Positions 38,359 through 47,264 of a stretch of DNA of 64,000 nucleotides are shown here, piece by piece. The DNA is taken from assembly GCF_036226465.1 (NCBI RefSeq), contig NZ_CP108476.1, forward strand, positions 4,092,001 to 4,156,000. The letters run 5' to 3'. Below the pieces are notes generated by a model. That model was not told the origin of the DNA. It did not search any database and worked only from the letters and a program-made list of their open reading frames with translations. This stretch comes from Kitasatospora sp. NBC_01250 (GTDB lineage: Bacteria > Actinomycetota > Actinomycetes > Streptomycetales > Streptomycetaceae). Both the position numbers and the translations under genes were made by a program. Within the stretch, counting starts at the first letter, position 1, and every line of letters starts with the position of its first letter.

Positions 38359-39330
38359 TTAAGCGCCGAGGAGCGCCGACGGGGCGGACGGGGTGGTGCC
38401 CTGCTGCTCCATGCTGTCCAGCCGGCGCAGGATGATCCCCTCGCGCAGCGCCCAGGGGCAGATGTCCAGCGCCTCCAGTCCGAACAGGTCCATCGCCGCG
38501 TCCGCCACCAGCGCACCGGCCAGCAGCTGGCGGGAGCGCCCCTCGGAGACACCGGGGATCTTGGCCCGCTCGGCCGCCGTCATCGCGGCCAGCCGCGGCA
38601 GCCAGGCGGCCAGGCCGCTGCGGGTGAGCCGGCGCGGCACCCGCAGGCCGGCCTCGGCGGGCGCGGCGCCGGTCATCCGGGCCAGTTGCTTGAAGGTCTT
38701 GGAGGTGGCCACCGCGTGGTCCGGCGGCCCGAGTCTGGCCACCTCACCGACCACCCCGGCGATCTCGGCCCTGATGTGGCGGCGCAGCTCGCGCACCGCC
38801 TCGGGGTCGGCCACGTCGCCCGGCAGCCGGTTGGCGGTCAGCCGGCCCGCGCCCAGCGGCAGCGAGAAGGCGGCGTCCGGCTGCTCGCCGATGCCGCAGG
38901 CGATCTCCAGCGAGCCGCCGCCGATGTCCAGGTCGAGCAGCCGCCCGGAGGACCAGCCGAACCAGCGGCGCACGGCCAGGAAGGTCAGCCGCGCCTCGTC
39001 CTGCCCGGCGAGCACGGTCAGCTCGACCCCGGTCTCCTCGCGCACCCGGCGCAGCACGCTCTCGCCGTTGGCCGCCTCGCGCACCGCCGAGGTGGCGAAC
39101 GGCAGCAGGTCGACCACGCCCTTGTCCTCGGCCACCCGCAGCGAGGAGGCGACCATGTCGATCAGCCGGGCCACCCCGTCGTCGCGGATCGCCCCGTGCT
39201 CGTCGAGCAGTTCGGCCAGCCGCAGCTCCGCCTTGTGCGAGTACGCGGGCAGCGGTGCGGCGCCGCGGTGGGCGTCCACCACGAGGAAGTGGACCGTGTT
39301 GGAACCTACGTCGAGCACACCGAGTCGCAT
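38359..39330 (-). CDS. Ppx/GppA-family exopolyphosphatase/pppGpp phosphatase
   Basis: A 323-residue ASKHA-fold phosphatase. It starts MRLGVLDVGSNTVHFLVVDA (phosphate-1 loop), has FATSAVREAANGE, the phosphate-2 motif LLDLDIGGGSLEIACG, and the C-terminal SEGRSRQLLAGAL. It is the short actinobacterial type without the C-terminal HD domain, comparable to the mycobacterial Ppx1/Ppx2 group, degrading polyphosphate or pppGpp. ATG 39330 is next to GGGGA and eight bases after a TAGCGT box. It lies 10 bp upstream of the TIM-barrel gene. Confidence 0.92.
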   Translation of the reverse strand: MRLGVLDVGSNTVHFLVVDAHRGAAPLPAYSHKAELRLAELLDEHGAIRDDGVARLIDMVASSLRVAEDKGVVDLLPFATSAVREAANGESVLRRVREETGVELTVLAGQDEARLTFLAVRRWFGWSSGRLLDLDIGGGSLEIACGIGEQPDAAFSLPLGAGRLTANRLPGDVADPEAVRELRRHIRAEIAGVVGEVARLGPPDHAVATSKTFKQLARMTGAAPAEAGLRVPRRLTRSGLAAWLPRLAAMTAAERAKIPGVSEGRSRQLLAGALVADAAMDLFGLEALDICPWALREGIILRRLDSMEQQGTTPSAPSALLGA

Positions 39331-39447
39331 AGATCCCCACGCTACGCCACGGCACCTGCGGAAATCCCGCCTGTTCGATTGCCGATCGGGCGGCTCGCGG
39401 GCCAGCCTGGTGGCTGACGACCACTCACACCCCGGGAGCAACCCACC

Positions 39448-40203
39448 ATGACGATCAGTCACCGCCGCCTGGGCGCGGGCGAGCACAGGGTCATCGTCCT
39501 GCACGACTGGTTCGGCACCACCGCCGGCTGGGGTCCTTTCCTGGACTACCTGGACAAGAGCGCCTTCGGCTACGCCTTCCTCGACTACCGCGGCTACGGC
39601 GACCGGGTCGAGGTCCCCGGCGAGTTCACCCTGGCCGAGATCGCCGCCGACACCCTCGCCCTCGCCGACGAGCTGGGCTGGGAGACCTTCTCGCTGGTCG
39701 GCCACTCGATGGGGGCCAAGGCCGCCCAGCTGGTGCTGGCCCAGGCGCCGCACCGGGTGCGCAAGCTGGCCGCCGTCGCGCCGGTGCCGGCCGGCGCCTT
39801 CCCGCTCGGCGAGGAGGAGCACGCGCTCTTCCACGCCGCCCCGCGCAACTTCACCGCCCGCCGGATGATCCTGGACCAGGTCACCGGGCAGCGGGCGAAC
39901 GCCGTCTGGCTGGACCGGATGGTGGCCCGCTCCTCGGCGACCAGCCGGGTGGACGCCTTCGAGGCCTACCTGACCGAGTGGACCACCCAGGACTTCGCCG
40001 CGAAGGTGGCCGGCCAGCCGCTGCCGGTCAGGGTCTTCGTCGGCGAGCTGGACCTGGCGCTCACCCCCGAGCTCTTCCGCACCGGCTGGCAGCCGCTCTA
40101 CCCCGCGGCCGAGCTCGAGGTGCTGCCGGCCACCGGCCACTACCCGATGTACGAGACGCCGGTGGCCTTCGCCACCGCGCTGGAGGCCTTCCTGCGGGAC
40201 TGA
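39448..40203 (+). CDS. Alpha/beta hydrolase
   Basis: A 251-residue alpha/beta-hydrolase fold protein. The oxyanion region is VIVLHDWFGTTAGW, the nucleophile elbow is SLVGHSMGAKAA with Ser near residue 89, the acid is probably the Asp/Glu in VFVGELDLAL, and the base His is in LPATGHYPMYE. It is most similar in style to small esterase/haloperoxidase-like hydrolases; the substrate is unknown. ATG 39448 follows GGGAGC. It is transcribed alone, divergent from the Ppx gene. Confidence 0.88.
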   Translation: MTISHRRLGAGEHRVIVLHDWFGTTAGWGPFLDYLDKSAFGYAFLDYRGYGDRVEVPGEFTLAEIAADTLALADELGWETFSLVGHSMGAKAAQLVLAQAPHRVRKLAAVAPVPAGAFPLGEEEHALFHAAPRNFTARRMILDQVTGQRANAVWLDRMVARSSATSRVDAFEAYLTEWTTQDFAAKVAGQPLPVRVFVGELDLALTPELFRTGWQPLYPAAELEVLPATGHYPMYETPVAFATALEAFLRD

Positions 40204-40332
40204 CCGGGACTGACCCGACCGACCGGCGCCGGACCGGGGCCGACCAGCGCCGATCGGCGCCGGACCCGGACCGACCGGCGCCGGCGGGGCGCTTCAGACG
40301 GCAGCGTCGCCGATGGCGGCTACCCTTGCCGG

Positions 40333-41166
40333 GTGGCCGCCATCGACATCCCCGCCCCCACCCTCAAGAAGCCCCAGCCCGAGGTCGCGCTGGACTTCCC
40401 GCGCGCCTGGGTCGAGTTCGCCGACCCCGCCGACGACGAGCAGGTCTTCCGCTGCGACCTGACCTGGCTGACCTCCCGCTGGGGCTGCATCTTCGGCCAG
40501 GGCTGCCACGGCATCCGCCCGGGCCGCGGCGAGTCGGACGGCTGCTGCACGCTGGGCGCGCACTACTCCGACGAGGACGACGAGCAGCGCGTCATCGAGC
40601 ACGCCAAGCGGCTGACCCCCGAGGCCTGGCAGTACTTCGACCAGGGCACCGACAAGAAGGGCCGGCTCAAGCTCGACGGCGGCATCACCATGCTGGACGA
40701 GGACGGCGACCGGCAGACCCGCCGGGTGGACGGCGCCTGCATCTTCCTCAACCGCCCCGGCTTCGCCGGCGGCCAGGGCTGCGCGCTGCACACGCTGGCG
40801 CTGCAGGAGGGCAAGGAGCCGCTGGAGACCAAGCCGGACGTCTGCTGGCAGCTGCCGATCCGCCGCACCTACGACTGGATCGACCGCCCGGACGACACCC
40901 GCTACCTGCAGGTGAGCATCGGCGAGTACGACCGGCGCGGCTGGGGCCCGGGCGGCCACGACCTGCACTGGTGGTGCACCAGCAGCCCGGAGGCGCACCA
41001 GGGCCCCGACCCGGTCTACGTCAGCTACCGCGCCGAGCTGACCGAGCTGATGGGCCCGGCGGCCTACGCGGTGCTGACCGAGCTGTGCGACCAGCGGATC
41101 AAGAGCAGGGCCGACCGCAGGCTCGCGCCGCACCCCGCCGACCCGAAGCGCAAGAAGGACGCGTAA
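40333..41166 (+). CDS. Cys-rich protein (DUF3109/YkgJ-like), leaderless
   Basis: A 277-residue protein with about nine cysteines, most in two clusters: GCIFGQGCHGIRPGRGESDG with CC following, and DGACIFLNRPGFAGGQGCAL. This pattern resembles the Cys clusters of the YkgJ/DUF3109 group, proposed to bind zinc or iron-sulfur. The N-terminus reads PQPEVALDFPRAWVEFADPA. The function is unknown. GTG 40333 lies six bases after TACCCT (40321-40326) and has no ribosome site, so the transcript is probably leaderless. The upstream gap contains a repeated GACCGACCGGCGCCGG element (around 40217 and 40271). Confidence 0.75.
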   Translation: MAAIDIPAPTLKKPQPEVALDFPRAWVEFADPADDEQVFRCDLTWLTSRWGCIFGQGCHGIRPGRGESDGCCTLGAHYSDEDDEQRVIEHAKRLTPEAWQYFDQGTDKKGRLKLDGGITMLDEDGDRQTRRVDGACIFLNRPGFAGGQGCALHTLALQEGKEPLETKPDVCWQLPIRRTYDWIDRPDDTRYLQVSIGEYDRRGWGPGGHDLHWWCTSSPEAHQGPDPVYVSYRAELTELMGPAAYAVLTELCDQRIKSRADRRLAPHPADPKRKKDA

Positions 41167-41184
41167 CCACCGGCAGCCGCCCGG

Positions 41185-42342
41185 CTACTTGTCGATGTCC
41201 CCGACCACGAAGAACATCGACCCGAGGATCGCCACCATGTCCGCCACCAGCGTGCCGGGCAGCAGCTCGATCAGCGCCTGGATGTTGTTGAACGACGCCG
41301 AGCGCAGCTTGAGCCGCCAGGGCGTCTTGTCACCGCGCGAGACCAGGTAGTAGCCGTTGACCCCGAGCGGGTTCTCCGTCCACGCGTAGGTCTCGCCCTC
41401 GGGTGCCTTGAGCACCTTGGGCAGCCGCAGGTTGACCGGCCCGGCCGGCAGGCCGGCCAGCCGGTCCAGGCAGGCGTCCGCGAGGTCGAGCGAGTTGACG
41501 GTCTGCTCCAGCAGGCACTCGAAGCGGGCCAGGCAGTCGCCCTCCTCGCGCACCGCCACGCTGAGCACGTCCTGGAGCTCGCCGTAGGCCAGGTAGGGCT
41601 CGTCGCGGCGCAGGTCGAAGTCGACGCCGCTGGCCCGCGCGATCGGGCCGGTGATGCCGTAGGCGTGCACGTGCTCGGGGGCGAGCACGCCGACGCCCGC
41701 CGTACGGGCCCGGAAGATCTCGTTGCCCAGCACCAGGTCCTGGTAGACCGGCAGCTGGGCGCGGACGGCGGCGATCGCGGTGCGGACCCGGCCGAGCCAG
41801 CCGGCCGGCAGGTCCTCCTTGAGGCCGCCGACCCGGTTGAACATGAAGTGCATCCGCCCGCCGCTGGCCTCCTCCAGCACGTGCTGGAGCTCCTCGCGGC
41901 TGGTGAAGGCGTAGAAGACGGGGGTGATGCCGCCCAGCTCCAGCGGATAGGAGCCGATGAACATCAGGTGGTTGAGCACCCGGTTGAGCTCGGCGAGCAG
42001 GGTGCGGGTCCACACCGCGCGCTCGGGCACCTCCATGCCCAGCATCCGCTCGACCGCGAGCACCACGCCCAGCTCGTTGGCGAAGGCGGAGAGCCAGTCG
42101 TGCCGGTTGGCCAGCATGATGATCTGCCGGTAGTCCCGGGCCTCGAAGAGCTTCTCGGCGCCGCGGTGCATGTAGCCGATGACCGGCTCGGCCGAGACGA
42201 TGCGCTCACCGTCCAGCACCAGCTTGAGCCGGAGCACACCGTGGGTGGCCGGGTGCTGCGGGCCGATGTTCAGCACCATGTCGGTGGCGGTGCTCTCCGC
42301 GCCCGACCCGATGCCGACGGTGGTCTCCCTCAAGCTGCTCAT
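41185..42342 (-). CDS. nuoD: Stand-alone NADH-quinone oxidoreductase subunit D paralogue (NuoD2)
   Basis: A 385-residue homologue of the 49 kDa/NuoD subunit of complex I. Key blocks are NIGPQHPATHGVLRLKLVLD, VIGYMHRGAEKLFE (Arg60, by position the arginine near cluster N2 in mitochondrial complex I), HDWLSAFANELG, NRVLNHLMFIGSYPLELGGI and VNGYYLVSRGD. No other nuo genes are adjacent, so it is a second copy outside the main operon, recalled as nuoD2 in streptomycetes. Its ATG overlaps the stop of the MidA-type methyltransferase gene (ATGA). It may assemble into complex I variants or have a separate hydrogenase-like role. Confidence 0.9.
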   Translation of the reverse strand: MSSLRETTVGIGSGAESTATDMVLNIGPQHPATHGVLRLKLVLDGERIVSAEPVIGYMHRGAEKLFEARDYRQIIMLANRHDWLSAFANELGVVLAVERMLGMEVPERAVWTRTLLAELNRVLNHLMFIGSYPLELGGITPVFYAFTSREELQHVLEEASGGRMHFMFNRVGGLKEDLPAGWLGRVRTAIAAVRAQLPVYQDLVLGNEIFRARTAGVGVLAPEHVHAYGITGPIARASGVDFDLRRDEPYLAYGELQDVLSVAVREEGDCLARFECLLEQTVNSLDLADACLDRLAGLPAGPVNLRLPKVLKAPEGETYAWTENPLGVNGYYLVSRGDKTPWRLKLRSASFNNIQALIELLPGTLVADMVAILGSMFFVVGDIDK

Positions 42343-43340
42343 GCCCCCAGAGTCTGCCATCCCGCCAGCCCCGCCAGGCTCCGCGGTACCGGCATCCGGA
42401 CGGCCTGGACCAGCCAGCCGAAGCCGCCCAGCCCGGCGGTGGCCGTCAGCTCGGCCGCCTCCCCCGCGGCGGCCAGCGCCCGCACGTACCCGGCCGGGTC
42501 GCTGGAGGCGAGCGCGAGCGGCGGCCGGGTGCCGTCGACGCCGAGCGCGCGCAGCGCGGTGCGCTGGGTTGTCCACAGGCTGTGGACACCGGGGACGGCC
42601 ACCGAGTCGAGCGCCACGTGCGCGGTCAGGTCGCAGCTGCCGTCCGGCACCGGGGGCACCTCACGGCCGTTCCGGAAGCCGGTCAGGGTCCCGAAGACCG
42701 GCCGGTCTTGCTTCCGGTGCGCGTAGTCCACGGCCACCGCGAGCCCCCGCTCCAGCGCCCCCACGGCCGCCGCCCAGGCCGCGTCCCTGGTCCCGCCCAG
42801 CTCGATGCGCTCCCCCGGCTCCCCCGCGGGCCACCAGCGCCCGGCCCACGCGGCGTCGGCCCCGGTCAACGGCGGGCCCAGCCGCTCCTCCCCCGTCACG
42901 ATGACCTCGACGTAGCGCGGCACACCGTCCTCGTCCCGTTCGGCGATGTCGAGCGGCACGTTGTCCAGCCACTCGTTGGCGAACAGCAGCCCCACCGCCC
43001 CCTCGGGCACCCGCTCGGTCCACCGCACCTGCGCCGGCAGCCCGTCCGGGCGGGCGGCCAGCTCGACGCCGTAGGCCCGCAGCCGCCCCGGCAGCAGCCC
43101 GCAGAGCGCCCCCACCAGTTCACCGCGCCCGGCCCCGACGTCGATCAGGGCGATCTCCTCGGGGTGGCCGAGCGCCTCGTCCACCTCCAGGAGCAGCCGC
43201 CCGACGGCCGCCGCGTACCGGGGTGAGGCGTGCACGGAGGTCCTGAAGTGCCCGGCCGGTCCCTCAGGACGGTGGTAGAAACCGCCCTGAGGCCCGTACA
43301 GGGCCCGTTCCATGGCGGGTCGCCAGCGCATCCAGGTCAT
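42339..43340 (-). CDS. MidA/NDUFAF7-type SAM-dependent methyltransferase
   Basis: A 333-residue protein of the Methyltransf_28 (NDUFAF7/MidA) group. The hallmarks are YGPQGGFYHRPEGPAGHFRT near the N-terminus, motif I ALIDVGAGRGELVGAL, then FANEWLDNVPLDIAE, DYAHRKQD and SCDLTAHVALDSVA. Human NDUFAF7 dimethylates an arginine in NDUFS2, the NuoD homologue. Here the gene overlaps nuoD by four bases, which makes NuoD the obvious substrate. ATG 43340 lies seven bases after TACGGT, so it is probably leaderless and divergent from the leaderless kinase gene at 43435. Confidence 0.87.
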   Translation of the reverse strand: MTWMRWRPAMERALYGPQGGFYHRPEGPAGHFRTSVHASPRYAAAVGRLLLEVDEALGHPEEIALIDVGAGRGELVGALCGLLPGRLRAYGVELAARPDGLPAQVRWTERVPEGAVGLLFANEWLDNVPLDIAERDEDGVPRYVEVIVTGEERLGPPLTGADAAWAGRWWPAGEPGERIELGGTRDAAWAAAVGALERGLAVAVDYAHRKQDRPVFGTLTGFRNGREVPPVPDGSCDLTAHVALDSVAVPGVHSLWTTQRTALRALGVDGTRPPLALASSDPAGYVRALAAAGEAAELTATAGLGGFGWLVQAVRMPVPRSLAGLAGWQTLGA

Positions 43341-43434
43341 GCCCGCGACCGTACCGGGCTCCGACCTGCGGACGAGGACGGTATCGCTCTTGTGGCGGAC
43401 GGGACGGCCCCTGGCGACTGCCTAGGCTTGTCAC

Positions 43435-44637
43435 GTGCATCGACTCTACGCCTGGCTTCGCGGACACCCCATGGTGGTCGATGGCGTCTGGGCGTCCATC
43501 GTGCTCTTCCTGGCCCTGGTCTCCAACATGAACGCCACCGGCTGGCGCAGCGGGGCCTACTACCTGATCACCGTGCTGATGTTCGGCCTGATGGTGGTGC
43601 GCCGCCGCTGGCCGGGGCCGACCACCGTCGCGGCGATGCTGCTCGGCCTGATGCAGGTGCTGGCGAACGTCGACCCGGACGCCTCCTCGCTGGGCTACCT
43701 GGTCTTCGTCTACACCGGCGCCGCCTTCGCCGTCCCCTGGATCTCGCGCTTCGCGCTGGTCAGCGGCCTGCTCGCCGGACCGCTGACGGTCGGGATGCTG
43801 CACAAGAGCTCGGACAACGGCTCACCCGCCCACGGCTTCCTGCAGCAGGCGTTCGTCGCCGTGCTGCTCTCCACCCCGTTCATCCTCTGCTGGGCCTGGG
43901 GCCGCCTCACCCGGGTCCGCGGCGCCTACCTGGTGGAGCTGGAGGACCGGGCGTCCCGGCTGGAGCGCGAGCGCGACGCCCAGGCCAAGGTGGCGGTGGC
44001 CGCCGAGCGCGCCCGGATCGCCCGCGAGCTGCACGACGTGGTCGCGCACAACGTCTCGGTGATGATCGTCCAGGCCGACGGCGCGGCCTACGTGATGGAC
44101 AACTCGCCGCAGCAGGCCAAGGAGGCGCTGGGCACCATCGCCTCCACCGGGCGGCAGGCGCTGGTCGAGATGCGCCGGCTGCTGGGCGTGCTGCGCACCG
44201 CCGACGCGGCCGAGGAGTACGTGCCGCAGCCCGGTGTGGAGGAGCTGCCCGAGCTGCTGGAGCAGGTGCGCACCGCCGGTCTGCCGGTGGAGTACTCCAC
44301 CTCGGGCGAGGTCCGCGAGCTGCCGCGCGGCGTCGAGCTGACCGTCTACCGGATCGTTCAGGAAGCCCTCACCAATGTGCGCAAGCATGGCGGACCGAAC
44401 GTCAGCGCCCGGGTGGCGGTGGACTTCGGCGACCGCGACCTGAACGTGCTGATCGAGGACGACGGCCGCGGCAGCACCGACGAGCAGCTCTCCCGGGGCG
44501 GCACGGACGGCCAGGGCCACGGCCTGATCGGCATGCGTGAGCGGATCGGCATGGTCAGCGGCAGCCTGGATGCCGGCCCACGGCCCGGCGGCGGGTTCCG
44601 GATCCGCGCCGTGCTCCCCCTCAAGACCGCCCGATAA
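43435..44637 (+). CDS. NarL-type sensor histidine kinase
   Basis: A 400-residue membrane kinase. Residues about 15-155 contain six hydrophobic segments and no sizeable extracellular domain, so it likely senses a membrane or intracellular cue. A coiled linker (about 165-190) leads into the HisKA_3 dimerisation helix with phosphoacceptor His200 in RARIARELHDVVAHNVSVM. The ATPase domain has VYRIVQEALTNVRKHGG (N box), VLIEDDGRGS (G1) and GHGLIGMRERIGMVSGSL (G2). GTG 43435 lies six bases after TAGGCT (43423-43428) and is probably leaderless. The response regulator follows 13 bp downstream. Confidence 0.93.
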   Translation: MHRLYAWLRGHPMVVDGVWASIVLFLALVSNMNATGWRSGAYYLITVLMFGLMVVRRRWPGPTTVAAMLLGLMQVLANVDPDASSLGYLVFVYTGAAFAVPWISRFALVSGLLAGPLTVGMLHKSSDNGSPAHGFLQQAFVAVLLSTPFILCWAWGRLTRVRGAYLVELEDRASRLERERDAQAKVAVAAERARIARELHDVVAHNVSVMIVQADGAAYVMDNSPQQAKEALGTIASTGRQALVEMRRLLGVLRTADAAEEYVPQPGVEELPELLEQVRTAGLPVEYSTSGEVRELPRGVELTVYRIVQEALTNVRKHGGPNVSARVAVDFGDRDLNVLIEDDGRGSTDEQLSRGGTDGQGHGLIGMRERIGMVSGSLDAGPRPGGGFRIRAVLPLKTAR

Positions 44638-44650
44638 GGAGAACCCCCAG

Positions 44651-45337
44651 GTGACGATCCGCGTGATGCTCGTCGACGACCAGGAACTGCTGCGCACCGG
44701 CTTCCGGATGGTGCTGCAGTCACAGGCGGACATCGAGATCGCCGCCGAGGCGGGCGACGGCGCCCAGGCCGTCGAGGTGGCCGCCGCCAGCGAGGTCGAC
44801 GTGATCCTGATGGACGTCCGGATGCCGCGGATGGACGGGGTGCAGGCCACCCGGCGGATCTGCCTGGAGCCCGACGGCACCCCCCGCGCGGGAGCGCCCA
44901 AGGTGCTCATCCTGACCACCTTCGACCTGGACGAGTACGCCTTCGCCGCGCTCAAGGCCGGGGCCAGCGGGTTCCTGCTCAAGGACGTGCCGCCGACCGA
45001 GCTGGTCACCGCGATCCGCGCGGTGCACGCGGGCGACGCGGTGGTCGCCCCGACCACCACCCGGCGGATGATCGACCGGTTCGCCGAGGTGCTGCCCGTC
45101 CCGCAGCCCGCCTCGGGGCCGCCCGCGCTGACCCCGCTGACCGAGCGCGAGCGGGAGGTCTTCCTGCTGGTCGCCCAGGGGCTGTCGAACAGCGAGATCG
45201 CCGCCGAGCTGGTGCTCTCCGAGGCCACCGTGAAGACCCACGTCGGGCGGATCCTGGGCAAGCTGGGCCTGCGCGACCGGGTGCAGGCCGTGGTGCTCGC
45301 CTACGAGGCGGGGCTGCTGCGGGCGGGCCGCGCGTAG
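44651..45337 (+). CDS. NarL/LuxR-type response regulator
   Basis: A 228-residue regulator partnering the preceding kinase. The receiver domain has the acidic pair Asp9-Asp10, phosphoacceptor Asp55 in VILMDVRMPRMDG, Thr in LILTTFDLD and Lys in GFLLKDVPP. The C-terminal LuxR helix-turn-helix is LTEREREVFLLVAQGLSNSE followed by VLSEATVKTHVGRILGKLGL. GTG 44651 has AAGGAG nine bases upstream. No target site can be assigned. It ends 37 bp before the cofactor operon, which starts after a TAGGAT box, so the operon may have its own promoter. Confidence 0.94.
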   Translation: MTIRVMLVDDQELLRTGFRMVLQSQADIEIAAEAGDGAQAVEVAAASEVDVILMDVRMPRMDGVQATRRICLEPDGTPRAGAPKVLILTTFDLDEYAFAALKAGASGFLLKDVPPTELVTAIRAVHAGDAVVAPTTTRRMIDRFAEVLPVPQPASGPPALTPLTEREREVFLLVAQGLSNSEIAAELVLSEATVKTHVGRILGKLGLRDRVQAVVLAYEAGLLRAGRA

Positions 45338-45374
45338 GGGGGCCGTAGGATGGGACGGACCGTCTGGTACCCGT

Positions 45375-46322
45375 ATGAGGACTGGAACGCAGAAGCCCGT
45401 GAGCACTTCCGATCTTTTCGACCTCCCCGACCCGAGTGACCCCGCGGCCCGCCCCGCCCGCCTGACCGTGGGCGTGGTGGGGACCGGACGGGTGGGCCCG
45501 GCGCTCGGCGCCGCCCTGCAACTGGCCGGCCACCAGGTGGTGGCCGCCTCCGGCGTCTCCGCCGCCTCCCTGCGCCGCGCCGGGGAGCTGCTGCCGGGGG
45601 TGCGGCTGGTGACACCGCCCCAGGTGCTGGCCGCCGCCGACCTGGTGCTGCTCACCGTGCCGGACGACGTGCTCGCCGACCTGGTCGCGGGCCTGGCCGC
45701 GACCGGCGCGATCCGCCCCGGCCAGCTGGTGGTGCACACCTCCGGCGCGTACGGCGTGAACGTGCTGGATCCCGCCACCCGGGCCGGCGCACTGCCGCTG
45801 GCGCTGCACCCGGCGATGACCTTCACCGGCGGCTCCGTCGACCTGGCCCGGCTGGCCGGCTGCCCGTTCGGGGTGACCGCTCCCGAGGAGCTGCGCCCGG
45901 TGGCCGAGGCGCTGGTGGTGGAGATGGGCGGCGAGCCCGAGTGGGTTCCCGAGGCGGTCCGCCCGCTCTACCACACGGCCCTGGCGCACGGCGCCAACCA
46001 CCTGGTCACCCTGGTCGCGCAGGCCATGGACCTGCTGCGCACCGCGGGCATCGCCGAACCGGGCCGGCTGCTCGGCCCGCTGCTCGGCGCCGCGCTGGAC
46101 AACAGCCTGCGCTCCGGCGACGCGGCGCTGACCGGCCCGGTCGCCCGTGGCGACGCCGGCACCGTGCGCCGCCACCTGGCGCAGCTGACCACCGTGTCCC
46201 CGGACATCCCGGCGGCCTACCGGGCGATGGCGAAGGCCACCGCGCAGCGGGCGCTGGCGCACGGGACGCTGACGGACGAAGCGGCGGCCTCGCTGCTGGA
46301 CGTACTCAACGAGGAGAAGTAA
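45375..46322 (+). CDS. Rossmann-like/DUF2520 protein, candidate ketopantoate reductase
   Basis: A 315-residue two-domain oxidoreductase. The Rossmann motif LTVGVVGTGRVGPALGAAL starts near residue 30, and the DUF2520 C-terminal helical domain follows from about 160 (YHTALAHGANHLVTLVAQAM). Proteins of this type form the PanG group, which I recall as an alternative ketopantoate reductase. The position directly before panC and panD supports a pantothenate role. The start is uncertain: ATG 45375 gives 30 residues before the Rossmann fold; GTG 45399 is also possible. A TAGGAT box at 45346-45351 may be the promoter. The stop overlaps panC (TAATG). Confidence 0.83.
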   Translation: MRTGTQKPVSTSDLFDLPDPSDPAARPARLTVGVVGTGRVGPALGAALQLAGHQVVAASGVSAASLRRAGELLPGVRLVTPPQVLAAADLVLLTVPDDVLADLVAGLAATGAIRPGQLVVHTSGAYGVNVLDPATRAGALPLALHPAMTFTGGSVDLARLAGCPFGVTAPEELRPVAEALVVEMGGEPEWVPEAVRPLYHTALAHGANHLVTLVAQAMDLLRTAGIAEPGRLLGPLLGAALDNSLRSGDAALTGPVARGDAGTVRRHLAQLTTVSPDIPAAYRAMAKATAQRALAHGTLTDEAAASLLDVLNEEK

Positions 46323-47218
46323 TGGCCCGCCCCAAGCCCGCCGCCAAGGCCCCCATGGTCCGCAAGACCCAGCTCACCCACACCGTCGGCGACTTCGAGG
46401 CGGCCTTCTGGCCCGACGAGCGCCCGGTGGACAACGCGGTCGTGATGACCATGGGCGCGCTGCACGAGGGCCACGCCGCGCTGATCCGGGCCGCCCGCAA
46501 GGAGGTCGGCCCCGAGGGCCGGGTGGCCGTGACGGTCTTCGTCAACCCGCTGCAGTTCGCCCCGACCGAGGACCTGGACCGCTACCCGCGCAGCCTGGCC
46601 GCCGACGTGCGACTGGCCGAGGAGCACGGCGCCGACGTGGTCTTCGCCCCGCTGCCCGAGGAGGTCTACCCCAACGGCACCCCGCAGGTGCGGCTGAGCG
46701 CGGGCCCGATGGGCGAGCGCTTCGAGGGCGCCACCCGCCCGGGGCACTTCGACGGGGTGCTGACCGTGGTGGCCAAGCTGCTGCACATCACCGACCCGGA
46801 CTACGCGTTCTTCGGCGAGAAGGACGCCCAGCAGCTGGCGGTCATCCAGCGGATGGTGGCCGACCTGGACTTCGACGTCGAGGTGATCGGCGTGCCGACC
46901 GTCCGCGAGGCCGACGGCCTGGCACTCTCCTCGCGCAACCGCTACCTCTCCGAGGCCGAGCGCACCCACGCGCTGGCGCTCTCCCGCGCGCTGTTCGCCG
47001 GCCGTGACGTGGCCGCCAAGGGCCCGGCGGCCGTGCGCGAGGCGGCCGGGCAGGTGCTGTCCGAGGCGGACGGCATCGAACTCGACTACCTCGCCCTGAT
47101 CGACCCGCACGACTTCGTCGAGGCGCCGGACGACTTCCAGGGCGAGGCGGTGCTGGCCGTGGCGGCGAAGGTGGGTTCCACCCGCCTGATCGACAACGTC
47201 CGCCTGCAGGTCAGGTAA
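46322..47218 (+). CDS. panC: Pantothenate synthetase
   Basis: A 298-residue ligase joining pantoate and beta-alanine with ATP. The nucleotide-binding blocks are VMTMGALHEGHAALIRAA (the HIGH-like motif) and LALSSRNRYLSEAER (the KMSKS-like region). VFVNPLQFAPTEDLDRYPR and FFGEKDAQQLAVIQRM are standard pantoate-site elements. The ATG at 46322 overlaps the previous stop; a short Lys/Ala-rich N-terminal extension precedes the domain. panD follows, so both substrates of the condensation are made from this operon. Confidence 0.96.
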   Translation: MARPKPAAKAPMVRKTQLTHTVGDFEAAFWPDERPVDNAVVMTMGALHEGHAALIRAARKEVGPEGRVAVTVFVNPLQFAPTEDLDRYPRSLAADVRLAEEHGADVVFAPLPEEVYPNGTPQVRLSAGPMGERFEGATRPGHFDGVLTVVAKLLHITDPDYAFFGEKDAQQLAVIQRMVADLDFDVEVIGVPTVREADGLALSSRNRYLSEAERTHALALSRALFAGRDVAAKGPAAVREAAGQVLSEADGIELDYLALIDPHDFVEAPDDFQGEAVLAVAAKVGSTRLIDNVRLQVR

Positions 47219-47264
47219 CCCAGTAATTCCCTTCGGCATGCACTCACCTCAGGAGGCGTGACCC

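Noticed and set aside
40204..40332. Repeated GACCGACCGGCGCCGG motif as a regulatory array
   Set aside because: Only two clear copies in a low-complexity GC stretch; not distinguishable from compositional noise.
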